Shown: positions 25,866 through 35,972 of the stretch, piece after piece
Layout of the letters: each line of letters opens with the position of its first letter
Numbering within the stretch: position 1 is the stretch's first letter
From: QHXW01 sp035297145
GTDB lineage: Bacteria; Acidobacteriota; Terriglobia; Bryobacterales; Bryobacteraceae
Direction of reading: 5' to 3'
Assembly (NCBI GenBank): GCA_035297145.1
Contig: DATGZN010000115.1
Coordinates: 42,566-106,565 of the forward strand
Length of the DNA: 64,000 nt
Position numbers and translations under genes: made by a program
Notes under the pieces: generated by a model
Seen by the model: only the letters and a program-made list of their open reading frames with translations
The model's database searches: none
Told to the model about the DNA's origin: nothing

Positions 25866-27104
25866 ATGGCTGCTCAAGCAGCGCCGGCATTGTTGTTGCC
25901 TCGCCCGGTTTCAAGGGCTCGCCCCCGACGGTACCTGAGTCATTCGGTCGCCGCGGGCATCATCGGCCTGTGCACGCCGCTGCAACTGGAGTGGGGCGGA
26001 ATTCTCTATGCCAGCGAAGCTCTGCTGGCTCTCGTGGCCGTCTGGGCGCTCGTCACACACCTAACGGACGCGCAGTTCTGGCGTCGGCCATTTACCCCCC
26101 TGATGCTCTCTCTCGGCGTGACCATCCTCGCTTACGTGATCACCGACCTGGTGCTAGGAACCGAAGCACAGAACCTGCTGCGCGGATGGGCTCGGCCGAT
26201 TTTCCTCGGGACCAACCTCGCGGGCCTGTATTTTCTCTGCCGCCGCAACCCTTTCAACATCCTGATCTACGCAATCGCCGCGGCATCCGCTTCAATTGCA
26301 TTTCTAGCCGTCAACGGCCGGCTGCTGGAAAACTGGAAGTTTGGCGCCTCGGCGCCTGTGACCATCCTCATTGCTTGCCTGGTCCCGCTGCTGATTCCAC
26401 GCGGCGTCTTACTCGGCTCGGTCGCGCTCACGACGGTCGGCTTGTTACATCTGATGCTGGACTCGCGGGAGATCGGCGGGAACTGTCTGCTCGCAGGCGC
26501 CCTGCTCGCCGCGCGCTGCCTCTCGCTTCTGCGCTGGAAGTCGATTTCCTGGGTCCTGCTTGGAGCACTCGCATCCGTCGGCATCGGACTCTTTCTGTGG
26601 GCCTACGTTCTGACGGACGAGGAATATTCCCAACGCCGCCATTTCTCCAACGCCTGGCGAACCGCCTCCCTGGTTACAGCCGCGGGTGCAATCGCCGAGT
26701 CGCCTTGGTTGGGCAACGGCTCGCAAACCAACAATTTCGCGCTCCAATCCCGTTACGATTCCATCTTCGCCGACCGCACCGGCATCCGGTACCGCGGCCA
26801 GCAGACCGACACCTCGACTTTCTCGCCGCATTCTCAGATCCTACAAGCGTGGTTTGAAGCGGGCCTGTTCGGCACCGTGTTCTTTGTCTATCTGGGGGGA
26901 GCGGTAGCCGGGGCGCTGCACTTTTGCATTTTTCGCCGGCGGCTCGACGTGTTTTCCGTCCTGTTTGCCTTCTCGCTGATGCGGGCCATCTGGCATCTTC
27001 TGTTCAGTCCTTTCGCCGGCCTGGCGCGTCTCGATGTGGCCCTTGCAGGGGCCATCGTTTGCGTAATTGCCATCGAACGCCGCGCCGTTCCGCGGGGATT
27101 ATGA
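25866..27104 (+). CDS. O-antigen polymerase/ligase-like membrane protein (Wzy-like)
   Basis: The product has 412 residues with about eleven transmembrane segments and a larger hydrophilic loop (about 245-335) that contains GNGSQTNNFA and SPHSQILQAWFEAG. The latter resembles the PHN/xxxL motif of Wzy_C/WaaL-like proteins. In this operon it is the best candidate for the polymerase that joins repeat units in the periplasm. It begins directly after the rfbH stop and overlaps the next gene in ATGA. A ligase role is less likely given the context of wza, wzc and wzx. Confidence 0.82.
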   Translation: MAAQAAPALLLPRPVSRARPRRYLSHSVAAGIIGLCTPLQLEWGGILYASEALLALVAVWALVTHLTDAQFWRRPFTPLMLSLGVTILAYVITDLVLGTEAQNLLRGWARPIFLGTNLAGLYFLCRRNPFNILIYAIAAASASIAFLAVNGRLLENWKFGASAPVTILIACLVPLLIPRGVLLGSVALTTVGLLHLMLDSREIGGNCLLAGALLAARCLSLLRWKSISWVLLGALASVGIGLFLWAYVLTDEEYSQRRHFSNAWRTASLVTAAGAIAESPWLGNGSQTNNFALQSRYDSIFADRTGIRYRGQQTDTSTFSPHSQILQAWFEAGLFGTVFFVYLGGAVAGALHFCIFRRRLDVFSVLFAFSLMRAIWHLLFSPFAGLARLDVALAGAIVCVIAIERRAVPRGL

Positions 27105-27895
27105 GGAGCTGGCTCAAGCGCATTCTCGGCCATCTGGGCCTTGCGCCTGCTGCCTTCCGGTTCCGGGAACGCTGGCGCAGCCTGAGGCGCGGCAAGCGCC
27201 CGGCGCCATCCGCCGATGGTCTTCCGATCCCTCCCGCCAGGCTGATCGTGCTCGTCACCGGCTCCGCGGATGCGACATGGTACACCGAAGGCGGAAAGCT
27301 GGGCGCCGAGAGCATCTGCCGCACCCTCACCGATGCCGGCGTCCCAATCGCCCACTTCCAAAGCATTTTCGACTTCGGCTGCGGCTGCGGGCGCGTCATT
27401 CGTCATTGGCGTCCCCTGACCAGCGCCAGGCTGCATGGCGCCGACCAGAATCCGGATCTGGTCGCATGGTGCCGTCAAAACCTCGCGTTTGCGGAATTTC
27501 AGTCGAACACCCTAGAGCCGCGGCTCGATTATGCCGATCAAAAGTTTGAGTTCGCATATGCGCTCTCAGTTTTTACGCATATGCCGGAAGACTTACAGCA
27601 ACCGTGGATGAGCGAGCTTTGGAGAATCCTGCGGCCGGGCGGATATCTCCTCATTACTACTCAGGGCGACGAGTACCTCCAGAAATTGACCGAGACCGAA
27701 CGTGCCAATTACGGCGCGGGCCGGATCGTGGTCCGCTATCGCCAGGCGGCAGGCAGCAACCTTTGCAGCGTATATCACCCGGAACCGTATGTTCGCCAGC
27801 GCTTGCAGGGGAGGTTCTCGATGGTTCTCTCCCGGCCGAGGGGAGCGGCAGGGAACGGCAACCAGGACATCTATCTGTTGCGCAAACCCCAATGA
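27101..27895 (+). CDS. Class I SAM-dependent methyltransferase in polysaccharide operon
   Basis: The product has 264 residues. FDFGCGCGRVIRHW is the SAM-binding motif I, ADQNPDLVAWC the post-I region and LWRILRPGGYLLITTQG the motif VI area. The N-terminal 50 residues are basic. It may methylate a sugar of the repeat unit or cap the chain. ATGA overlaps at both ends place it inside the coupled operon. Confidence 0.85.
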   Translation: MRSWLKRILGHLGLAPAAFRFRERWRSLRRGKRPAPSADGLPIPPARLIVLVTGSADATWYTEGGKLGAESICRTLTDAGVPIAHFQSIFDFGCGCGRVIRHWRPLTSARLHGADQNPDLVAWCRQNLAFAEFQSNTLEPRLDYADQKFEFAYALSVFTHMPEDLQQPWMSELWRILRPGGYLLITTQGDEYLQKLTETERANYGAGRIVVRYRQAAGSNLCSVYHPEPYVRQRLQGRFSMVLSRPRGAAGNGNQDIYLLRKPQ

Positions 27896-29040
27896 GGATC
27901 TTGCAGTGCGTGGGCGACATCGACCCGGCTTTGGGCGGGAGCGTGGAAGCCGCGCGCCAGCTCTCCCATGCGCTCGGCCGCCTGGGCCACCGGCCGGAAT
28001 TGGTCACGCTGCGCCTACCGCGCGAGGAATGGTCCGACGCCTGGCTGGGAGCTGTGCACTGCGCCGGTCCGGCTTCCACACGCTATCTCTACAGTCCGCG
28101 CCTTGCGGACTGGGTCGCACGCCACGCTTCGGAGTACGACGCCGTCGTTGTCCACGGCCTCTGGCGGTATACCAGCGTCGGCGCCTGGCGCGGTTTACGA
28201 GGCTGCAATGTCCCCTATTTCGTCTTCGCGCACGGCATGCTCGACCCGTATTTTAAGGACGCCTTCCCGTGGAAGCACATCCAGAAAAAAGTCTGCTGGC
28301 TGGCGGCGGAATCGCGCGTTGTCCGTGACGCTCGCGGGGTTCTCTTCACTTGCGAAGAGGAGCGTCTGCGGGCGCGCGTGACGTTCCGTCCGTACCAGTG
28401 TCGCGAGCGCGTGGTGGGCCTGGGGATCGCGCGGCCAACTGGCGATGCCGCGGCCCAGCGCATAGCGTTCATGGCTGCGCACCCGCAACTTCGTGGGACG
28501 CGAATCGTATTGTTGCTGGGCCGAATCCATCCAAAAAAAGGTTGTGACCTGCTGATTGAGGCGTTCGCTCACGTGGCACACCGCGATCCGCTGCTGCGGC
28601 TGGTGATCGCAGGCCCCGATGAGTGTGGCTGGCAGGCTCATCTGGAGGGTCTGGCCGCACAAATGGGCGTCGGCCCGCGCGTGACCTTCACGGGCCCGTT
28701 GTACGGCGAACTGAAATGGGGCGCCTTACAGTGCGCCGAGGTACTGGCGCTTCCTTCGCACACGGAAAACTTCGGTATCACGGTAGTCGAAGCGCTCGCG
28801 TGCGGAGTTCCCGTCCTGATTTCCAACGGGGTAAATATCTGGCGTGAGATCGACGCGGACGGAGCCGGATTGGTAGCGAATGCCGATGTCGCCGGCACGA
28901 TCGGCCTGCTCGATCGCTGGCTCAGCCTTGCGCCGGCGGCACACCGCCAGATGAGAGAGAGCGCGCTCCGTTCGTTTGCCAAGCGCTTTGAGCTGGAACA
29001 TTTCGCCAGGAATTTTGCGGCATGTCTGGGGGCGGCATGA
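27892..29040 (+). CDS. Family 4 glycosyltransferase (GT-B fold)
   Basis: The 382-residue product shows GGSVEAARQLSHAL in the N-terminal domain and, in the C-terminal donor domain, LLLGRIHPKKGCDLLIEAF, the E-x7-E region HTENFGITVVEALACGVPV and IWREI. These are standard for GT4 retaining transferases. The ATG overlaps the methyltransferase stop. It acts in the cytoplasm on the growing lipid-linked unit. Donor unknown. Confidence 0.92.
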   Translation: MRILQCVGDIDPALGGSVEAARQLSHALGRLGHRPELVTLRLPREEWSDAWLGAVHCAGPASTRYLYSPRLADWVARHASEYDAVVVHGLWRYTSVGAWRGLRGCNVPYFVFAHGMLDPYFKDAFPWKHIQKKVCWLAAESRVVRDARGVLFTCEEERLRARVTFRPYQCRERVVGLGIARPTGDAAAQRIAFMAAHPQLRGTRIVLLLGRIHPKKGCDLLIEAFAHVAHRDPLLRLVIAGPDECGWQAHLEGLAAQMGVGPRVTFTGPLYGELKWGALQCAEVLALPSHTENFGITVVEALACGVPVLISNGVNIWREIDADGAGLVANADVAGTIGLLDRWLSLAPAAHRQMRESALRSFAKRFELEHFARNFAACLGAA

Positions 29041-29831
29041 TGACTCCCGATGTGTCCATTGTTGTCGTCAGTCACAATCATCGCGTTGCGCTCGAAAAGT
29101 GTCTCGACTCGCTGCACGCCTTGCCCGATCGTGCGGCCTTCCAGGTGACGCTCATCGACAACACCGGCACGGACGGTGCGGCTGAATGGACACGCGAACA
29201 CTACTCCGATGTCATCGTCCGGCGAAACGCCGTTTGCCACGGATTCGCCGCCAACGCCAACGCCGGCATTCGCCAGTCAGTCCGGTGCCCTTACGTGCTC
29301 CTGCTGAACCCCGACGTCATCTGCCTGCCGGGACTCCTTGACCGGCTGATCGCGTTCCTCGACGCGCATCCCGAGGCCGCGATCGCCGCGCCGCAACTGT
29401 TTTGTCCGGACGGCGCCTCTCAGCCCAACGTCCGGCGCTTCCCAACCCCCAGCGCACTGGCATTGCGCGCGCTGCGCGTGGACGCTCTTTGGAAAAGCCG
29501 GGCCGTCCGCTGCTATTTGATGCACGGCGAGAGCCCGGTCTCCACCGAGGTCGATTGGGTAACCGGTGCGGCCCTCATGGTACGCCGTACTGCCATCCAG
29601 GACGTCGGTTTGCTCGACGAGAACTACTTTCTGTACTGGGAAGATCTCGATTGGTGCTACCGCATGCGCCAGGCTGGATGGACTGTGCATCGCATCCCGG
29701 AAGCTCGCGCCATTCACGTCCAAGCGCGCGAGGGCGTTCGCCGGCCGTTCAGTCGCGCTGGCCGGTCGCAGTTGGCGGGCGCCGTCCGGTTCTTCCGTAA
29801 GTACGGATGGAACGCGGGCAGGGCGGCATAG
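29037..29831 (+). CDS. Family 2 glycosyltransferase (rhamnosyltransferase-like)
   Basis: The product has 264 residues. DVSIVVVSHNHRVALEKCL starts the GT-A fold; GFAANANAGIRQS and LLLNPDV are typical of the WbbL/rhamnosyltransferase subgroup, and YFLYWEDLDWCYRMRQAGW is its conserved acceptor-side motif. ATG overlaps the GT4 stop. The donor is probably a deoxysugar nucleotide, but this is an inference from the subgroup. Confidence 0.88.
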   Translation: MMTPDVSIVVVSHNHRVALEKCLDSLHALPDRAAFQVTLIDNTGTDGAAEWTREHYSDVIVRRNAVCHGFAANANAGIRQSVRCPYVLLLNPDVICLPGLLDRLIAFLDAHPEAAIAAPQLFCPDGASQPNVRRFPTPSALALRALRVDALWKSRAVRCYLMHGESPVSTEVDWVTGAALMVRRTAIQDVGLLDENYFLYWEDLDWCYRMRQAGWTVHRIPEARAIHVQAREGVRRPFSRAGRSQLAGAVRFFRKYGWNAGRAA

Positions 29832-31304
29832 ATGGGCGCACAGGCGGCATTCCCGGGACTTTCAATTAGACACACCCCAGTTCTGCACCCTGTCGTCGGG
29901 ATGCGCGCCCGGCCTTGGGCAACGTCGCTGGCCCTCTTCGTCGCGGATGTCCTCGCCATTTTCGCGGCGCGCGCGATCGCCGTTGCGCTATGGAATTGGT
30001 TTCGCCCCACAATCGGACTCGCGAACTTCCTCGGCTTCTGGGAGTCTTTCGGCCTCTTCGCGGCCACCTATGCCGCGCTGGGCCTGTATACCAGCGGCGC
30101 ATTCGGCGCGGTGGAAGAGCTGCGGCGTGCCGTCGCGGGCGCGACATTCGTTTGTCTTGTGCTCACGGCCTCGCTGTTCTTTCTACAGCACACCGGCCCG
30201 TATTCACGAGGTCTTCTGATTCTCTCCGGGTGCTTTACCGCCGCGGCTGTGCCCTTGGTTCGTTCGCTGGTGCGCCACCTGTTCGCCCGGCGACATTGGT
30301 GGGGTGTCCCGGTGATCGTGCTCGGGGCAGGGGATGAGGCTGAAACGTTGATTGAACGCCTGCGCCGCCACCCCGAAATGGGCCTGCGCCCCGTGGCCTG
30401 CCTGAACGATGGACCAAGCGCTCTCGGAGAATGCGCCGGAATTCCCGTGGCCGGCCCGCTCTCCATGGCCCACGCGCTCGCCACCGCGCTTCGCGTTCAC
30501 CACGCCTTAGTGGCGATGCCGGAAGTCGCCCGTGAAGACTTGCTGTGGATGCTCGATGATTGGAGCACCGTCTTTCGCCACGTGATTCTGATTCCCGACC
30601 TGTTCGGCGTCGCAAGTTTGTGGGTTTCCGCGCGGGATTTAGGCGGAGTTCTGGGGCTCGAGTTGCGCCAAAACCTGCTGGTTCCCCTCAACCGCTGGAC
30701 CAAACGTGCTCTCGATATTGCCGGCGCGCTGCTCCTGGGGGTCATCTCTCTGCCGCTCATCGCCGCAGCCGCCCTGTGGATCAAACTGACCAGTCACGGC
30801 CCGCTGATCTACCGCCAGGAGCGCGAGGGCGAAGGCGGCCGCGGGCTTTGGATGCCCAAGCTGCGCACCATGCACATGGATGCCGAAGGCTTGCTGATGC
30901 GAGTGCTGTCGTCGTCCCCGCAGGCCCGCGCCGAATGGTCGCGCCGTTTCAAACTCAAGAAAGACCCGCGCATTCTACCCGGAGTCGGCCCGTTCTTGCG
31001 CCGTACCAGCCTCGATGAATTGCCCCAATTATGGAGCGTTCTGAAGGGAGAGATGAGTCTGGTGGGTCCGCGGCCGTTCCCGCCGTATCACCTCGATGGC
31101 TTTGGGCCGCGTTTCCGCGCTCTGCGCAATCGCGTCAAGCCCGGCCTGACCGGCCTATGGCAGGTTTCCGATCGTTCCGATGGCGACCTCGATGTGCAGG
31201 AAGCTCTCGACACGTACTACATCCGTAATTGGTCCCTCTGGCTGGACATCTATATTTTGGCGCGTACCGTCCGCGCCGTATTGTTCCCCAAAGGCGCTTA
31301 TTAA
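29832..31304 (+). CDS. Polyprenyl-phosphate sugar phosphotransferase (WbaP/CpsE-like)
   Basis: The 490-residue product has four N-terminal membrane helices (about 30-160), a Rossmann-like CoA-binding-type domain (VIVLGAGDEAETLIERL, about 165-275), a membrane re-entrant helix near 295-320 and the C-terminal catalytic domain with FKLKKDPRILPGVGPFLR, SLDELPQLWSVLKGEMSLVG and PRPFP. It transfers a sugar-1-phosphate to undecaprenyl phosphate and so starts the repeat unit. It is the last gene of the operon and begins directly after the preceding stop. Confidence 0.93.
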   Translation: MGAQAAFPGLSIRHTPVLHPVVGMRARPWATSLALFVADVLAIFAARAIAVALWNWFRPTIGLANFLGFWESFGLFAATYAALGLYTSGAFGAVEELRRAVAGATFVCLVLTASLFFLQHTGPYSRGLLILSGCFTAAAVPLVRSLVRHLFARRHWWGVPVIVLGAGDEAETLIERLRRHPEMGLRPVACLNDGPSALGECAGIPVAGPLSMAHALATALRVHHALVAMPEVAREDLLWMLDDWSTVFRHVILIPDLFGVASLWVSARDLGGVLGLELRQNLLVPLNRWTKRALDIAGALLLGVISLPLIAAAALWIKLTSHGPLIYRQEREGEGGRGLWMPKLRTMHMDAEGLLMRVLSSSPQARAEWSRRFKLKKDPRILPGVGPFLRRTSLDELPQLWSVLKGEMSLVGPRPFPPYHLDGFGPRFRALRNRVKPGLTGLWQVSDRSDGDLDVQEALDTYYIRNWSLWLDIYILARTVRAVLFPKGAY

Positions 31305-31311
31305 TAAAAGA

Positions 31312-31343
31312 AGCCCGCGCGCCTCGGCAGGGCTACGCGGGCT
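31312..31343 (-). terminator. Hairpin terminator, leftward
   Basis: AGCCCGCG and CGCGGGCT form an 8-base stem. Reading leftward it is followed by TTCTTTTATTAA, so it suits the leftward repeat-protein gene. It also lies just after the polysaccharide operon and could slow rightward transcription. Confidence 0.6.
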
Positions 31344-31394
31344 CGGACGCCGCGTCCTCCGGACCACGGCGAACTTCTTTCGGTTTTCTCAGCG

Positions 31395-31415
31395 ACTCTG
31401 TGCCTCTGCGGTGAA
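31395..31415 (+). repeat. Dispersed intergenic element, copy 3
   Basis: The core reads CTCTGTGCCTCTGCGGTGAA, preceded by a T-rich run (TTCTTTCGGTTTTC) as in copy 2. It lies in the convergent gap just before the end of the repeat-protein gene. Confidence 0.55.
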
Positions 31416-31420
31416 GTGTT

Positions 31421-31993
31421 TTACTTAGGCCCCGTCGCCCCGTTGTGCTTTTTGTTATAAATCCGCGCGCTCTCCCGGTTTTGCTGCCGGTTGATTTGCG
31501 CCTTTTGCTTATTAGTCAGATTGCCGCCGTTCGCGGCGCGATCGTTGCGAACCTCGCGATTGATCTTGGATTCCTGCCCTTCCAACTTGGCGGTTTCCCC
31601 CGCCGTTAGCTGTCCTGATTTGATGCCCTGTGCGATACGGTCCTGCTGGTTCTCGCGCCGCGCACCGACTTCGTTGTTGCCGTAGTGCTGCGTGGCCGCA
31701 TTGTGTTTGTCGTTGTAGATCTGGTTGCTCAGGTGATTCTGCTGCCGGTTGACCTGCGCCTTCTCGTTATTGGTCAGATTGCCGCCGTTCGCGGCGCGAT
31801 CGTTGTGGATTTCCTTGTTCAGGTTGGCTTCCTTGTGCTCCAGGTTCGCGGTCTCGCCGGACGTCAATTGCCCGCTCTCGACGCCGTTGGCGATGCGATC
31901 CTGTTGATTTTCTTTGCGGTCCTTGATCTCCTGCGCGTAGACGCCGCTCGCCACAACCGCCGCCATTATCGTGCTCAATGCCAGTTTCCTCAT
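31421..31993 (-). CDS. Secreted Asn/Gln-rich protein of two internal repeats
   Basis: The 190-residue product starts with a signal peptide (about 1-20, ending GVYAQ) and then has two near-identical repeats of about 80 residues. Each contains ENQQDRIA-G--SGQL, GETA-LE, DRAANGGNLTN, a KAQ-NRQQN block and IYN-KHN. The composition is rich in Asn, Gln, Lys and Arg and poor in hydrophobics, and it should be helical or disordered. I chose the ATG with GGAGGAGG 7 bases upstream. I cannot assign a function; similar repeat proteins are common secreted hypotheticals in acidobacteria. Confidence 0.82.
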   Translation of the reverse strand: MRKLALSTIMAAVVASGVYAQEIKDRKENQQDRIANGVESGQLTSGETANLEHKEANLNKEIHNDRAANGGNLTNNEKAQVNRQQNHLSNQIYNDKHNAATQHYGNNEVGARRENQQDRIAQGIKSGQLTAGETAKLEGQESKINREVRNDRAANGGNLTNKQKAQINRQQNRESARIYNKKHNGATGPK

Positions 31994-32171
31994 TGTCTTC
32001 CTCCTCCTTGCCGTCTTTTTCAAATCTCGGAAGCATTGCTTCCTGGACAGTCAAAACCAGGTTGTGGGGGAGAGTTTCGGCGGGCGGGAGTTAAAATCCG
32101 TTAAGCGGAGTGGGGAGTAAGACAGGGAACGTTAACTAAAGGAGTGGTTTCAGAAGTGGGCTCTTATAGCG

Positions 32172-32220
32172 ATAGTCGCCGCCAATTGGCTTGGAGACGA
32201 CTATCTGAGGTGGCGACTAT
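32172..32220 (-). terminator. Hairpin region after the VOC gene
   Basis: ATAGTCGCC at 32172-32180 pairs with GGCGACTAT at 32212-32220, and a third related arm CGACTATC at 32198-32205 allows an alternative fold. It begins directly after the leftward VOC gene stop. There is no strong T run, so it could be a processing or protecting hairpin. Confidence 0.45.
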
Positions 32221-32222
32221 GT

Positions 32223-32558
32223 TCAGGGCCGATGAAGGCCGAAACGAATTCCTTGCGGGTCGCGGCAAGTAGAAAAACGGCCAAATCCAGGCTCTTCGGG
32301 ACCCGGTTCGTCGGCCTCACCACCCAGTTCCCTCACCTGCGCAATCGCTTGTTCCAAATCGGGCACGCTGAAAAAAACCAGGATTCCCGGGGTCGGATCG
32401 TTTCCGTGCACCCCAACTTTGATTGAGGGAGTCTGGAACCAGCCCTCGGGACCGCCCCCCATGAGATGAAAATCCCAGCCGAACAATTGCCCCAGGAAAG
32501 CCCGGGCCTTACCGGCATCGCCTGCCCCGATCTCAACGTAAGAAAGTTCTGATCTCAT
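32223..32558 (-). CDS. VOC (glyoxalase/bleomycin-resistance fold) family protein
   Basis: The 111-residue product has the two beta-alpha-beta-beta-beta modules of the vicinal oxygen chelate fold: ELSYVEIGAGDAGKARAFLG at the N-terminus and ILVFFSVPDLEQAIAQVREL in the second half, closing with DPQGIRFGLHR. I chose the ATG preceded by GAGGAAGAG; an upstream extension of the frame is not family-like. These proteins are dioxygenases, glyoxalases, epimerases or binding proteins; the specificity is open. Confidence 0.85.
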   Translation of the reverse strand: MRSELSYVEIGAGDAGKARAFLGQLFGWDFHLMGGGPEGWFQTPSIKVGVHGNDPTPGILVFFSVPDLEQAIAQVRELGGEADEPGPEEPGFGRFSTCRDPQGIRFGLHRP

Positions 32559-32670
32559 TTCTCTTCCTCTCAGCAGCAGGATAACGAAAGACGGAACGCC
32601 GTGTCTTGAAAAATCCAGACGTCTACGAGTGAGTCCCCACGAATTTCTGGAGGGGAGTACCAAGTTACGC

Positions 32671-33216
32671 TCACGACGCCGGCTTCGTCCCCGCCATCAG
32701 CGCCAGCTCCAGCCACTTCCAATGACAATCGACGTCTTTGAAGCCGATCTCGCGCAGCCAGTTTAGTTGCGTCTCGAGATCCAGCAGCTTATTGGACGGA
32801 TCTTCCTCACCCGGAGGAACCGCGAGCTCGGCCAGAAATCGCCGGTGCAGCTCTTCAGTGGGCGATGCCACATGCTCCAGATTGCAAAACACGCCGCCTG
32901 GCGTCAGGAGTTTGTAAATCTCCGCGTAAAGGGCTCGTTTCCGTTCATGCCGAAGATGGTGGATCGCAAAACTGGAGACGACCGCATCGAACGTGCCGAG
33001 TGAGGGCAGCGCCTGGTCCAGATCATGTGCCACGATCTGAACGTTGGGATCGGCGCCAAACCTTTCGCGAAGCTGCTCTAACATCGTCCGCGAAAAATCC
33101 ACCGCGGCCGCTTCCGCCTGCGGCCGCGCCAGCTTTACCAGAGAAAGCAGGCGTCCGCCACCACTCCCCAAATCGAGCACACGCCCCAGCGGTCGCGGTA
33201 AACACGCCAGCAACAC
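32671..33216 (-). CDS. Class I SAM-dependent methyltransferase
   Basis: VLDLGSGGGRLLSLV is motif I, AVDFSRTMLEQL the post-I region and FDAVVSSFAIHHL with LLTPGGVFCNLEH the later motifs. A GTG start is used, but the same frame stays open upstream to the stop of the cimA gene and reads family-like there (LDYLKRADTIPHRTEGEA), so the true start is upstream, perhaps a CTG near 33291, or the N-terminus was trimmed by a deletion. It follows the ilv-cimA operon closely and may be cotranscribed with it. Substrate unknown. Confidence 0.8.
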   Translation of the reverse strand: MLLACLPRPLGRVLDLGSGGGRLLSLVKLARPQAEAAAVDFSRTMLEQLRERFGADPNVQIVAHDLDQALPSLGTFDAVVSSFAIHHLRHERKRALYAEIYKLLTPGGVFCNLEHVASPTEELHRRFLAELAVPPGEEDPSNKLLDLETQLNWLREIGFKDVDCHWKWLELALMAGTKPAS

Positions 33217-33321
33217 GGCTTCTCCCTCAGTGCGGTGCGGAATGGTATCGGCTCGCTTGAGGTAGTCGAGCGGTGTTCCGGCGTATCCCAGAGATTGATG
33301 TCGGAAGCCGCCACCGTGGAA

Positions 33322-34928
<1,607 letters not shown>

Positions 34929-34932
<4 letters not shown>

Positions 34933-35972
34933 TTTTGCGCTGCCAGCGCCGGCTGCTCCTCCGGTACGCCCGCCTCCTTCTTCTTTTTCAGGAACGTCAT
35001 CATTTCGCGCAGCTCGCGGCCGACTTCTTCCACCTTCTGATGCCGCGCCGCCTCGCGCATGGCGAGAAACTTCTTGCGCCCGCTCTTGTTTTCCGCGATC
35101 CATTGCCGCGCGAATTCACCCGACTGTATTTCGCTAAGGATCTTCCGCATCTCGGCCCGCGTCTGGTCGTTGACGATGCGCGGCCCCCGAGTGTAATCAC
35201 CATACTCCGCGGTATCCGAAACCGAGTACCGCATGTAACTCAGGCCGCCTTCCTGGATCAAATCGACAATCAGCTTCAGTTCATGCAGGCACTCGAAGTA
35301 AGCGATCTCTGGCGCGTAACCGGCTTCCACCAAAGTCTCGAACCCCGCTTTGATCAACGCACTCGCGCCACCGCACAGCACCGCTTGCTCGCCGAACAGG
35401 TCGCTCTCGGTCTCTTCGCGGAACGTGGTCTCGATGACACCAGCTTTCAGACAGCCCAGCGCCAGCGCGTATGCCAGCGCGTTTTCGAGCGCCTTGCCCG
35501 AGGGGTTCTGATGCACCGCAACCAGCGCCGGAACGCCCACGCCCTCCGTGAACAGCTCGCGCACACGATGCCCCGGCGCTTTCGGAGCGATCATTGATAC
35601 GTCAACATCGGCCGGCGGAATCACCTGCTTGAAATGAATGCAAAAACCGTGAGCGAACATCAACGTCTTGCCCTTGGTCATGTGCGGCGCGATTTCGTTG
35701 GTGTATAGGTCTGCCTGCAAATGGTCCGAAACCAGAATCATCACCACCTGGGCCGCCTTGGCTGCATCGGCAACCGTCATCACCTTCAGACCCGCGGTCT
35801 CCGCCTTCTTCCACGACTTGCTTCCGTTGTACAGGCCCACCACCACGTCTACTCCCGAATCCCGCAGGTTGAGCGCGTGCGCGTGTCCCTGGCTGCCGTA
35901 GCCGATAATGGCCACTGTCTTGCCTTTCAAGTTCGCGAGATTTCCGTCTTTTTCGTAATAACGCTTCGCCAT
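34929..35972 (-). CDS. ilvC: Ketol-acid reductoisomerase
   Basis: The 347-residue product is a class I enzyme: KTVAIIGYGSQGHAHALNL binds NADPH, PKAPGHRVRELFTEGVGVP and GGASALIKAGFETLVEAGY are family signatures, and EETESDLFGEQAVLCGG carries the magnesium ligands. A C-terminal tail rich in Lys and Glu follows. It makes dihydroxy acids for valine, leucine and isoleucine. It abuts the ilvN stop and overlaps cimA. Confidence 0.97.

Noticed and set aside
25103..26857. 584-codon rightward frame
   Set aside because: It covers the rfbH and polymerase genes in a different frame and encodes a low-quality Arg/Pro-rich product.
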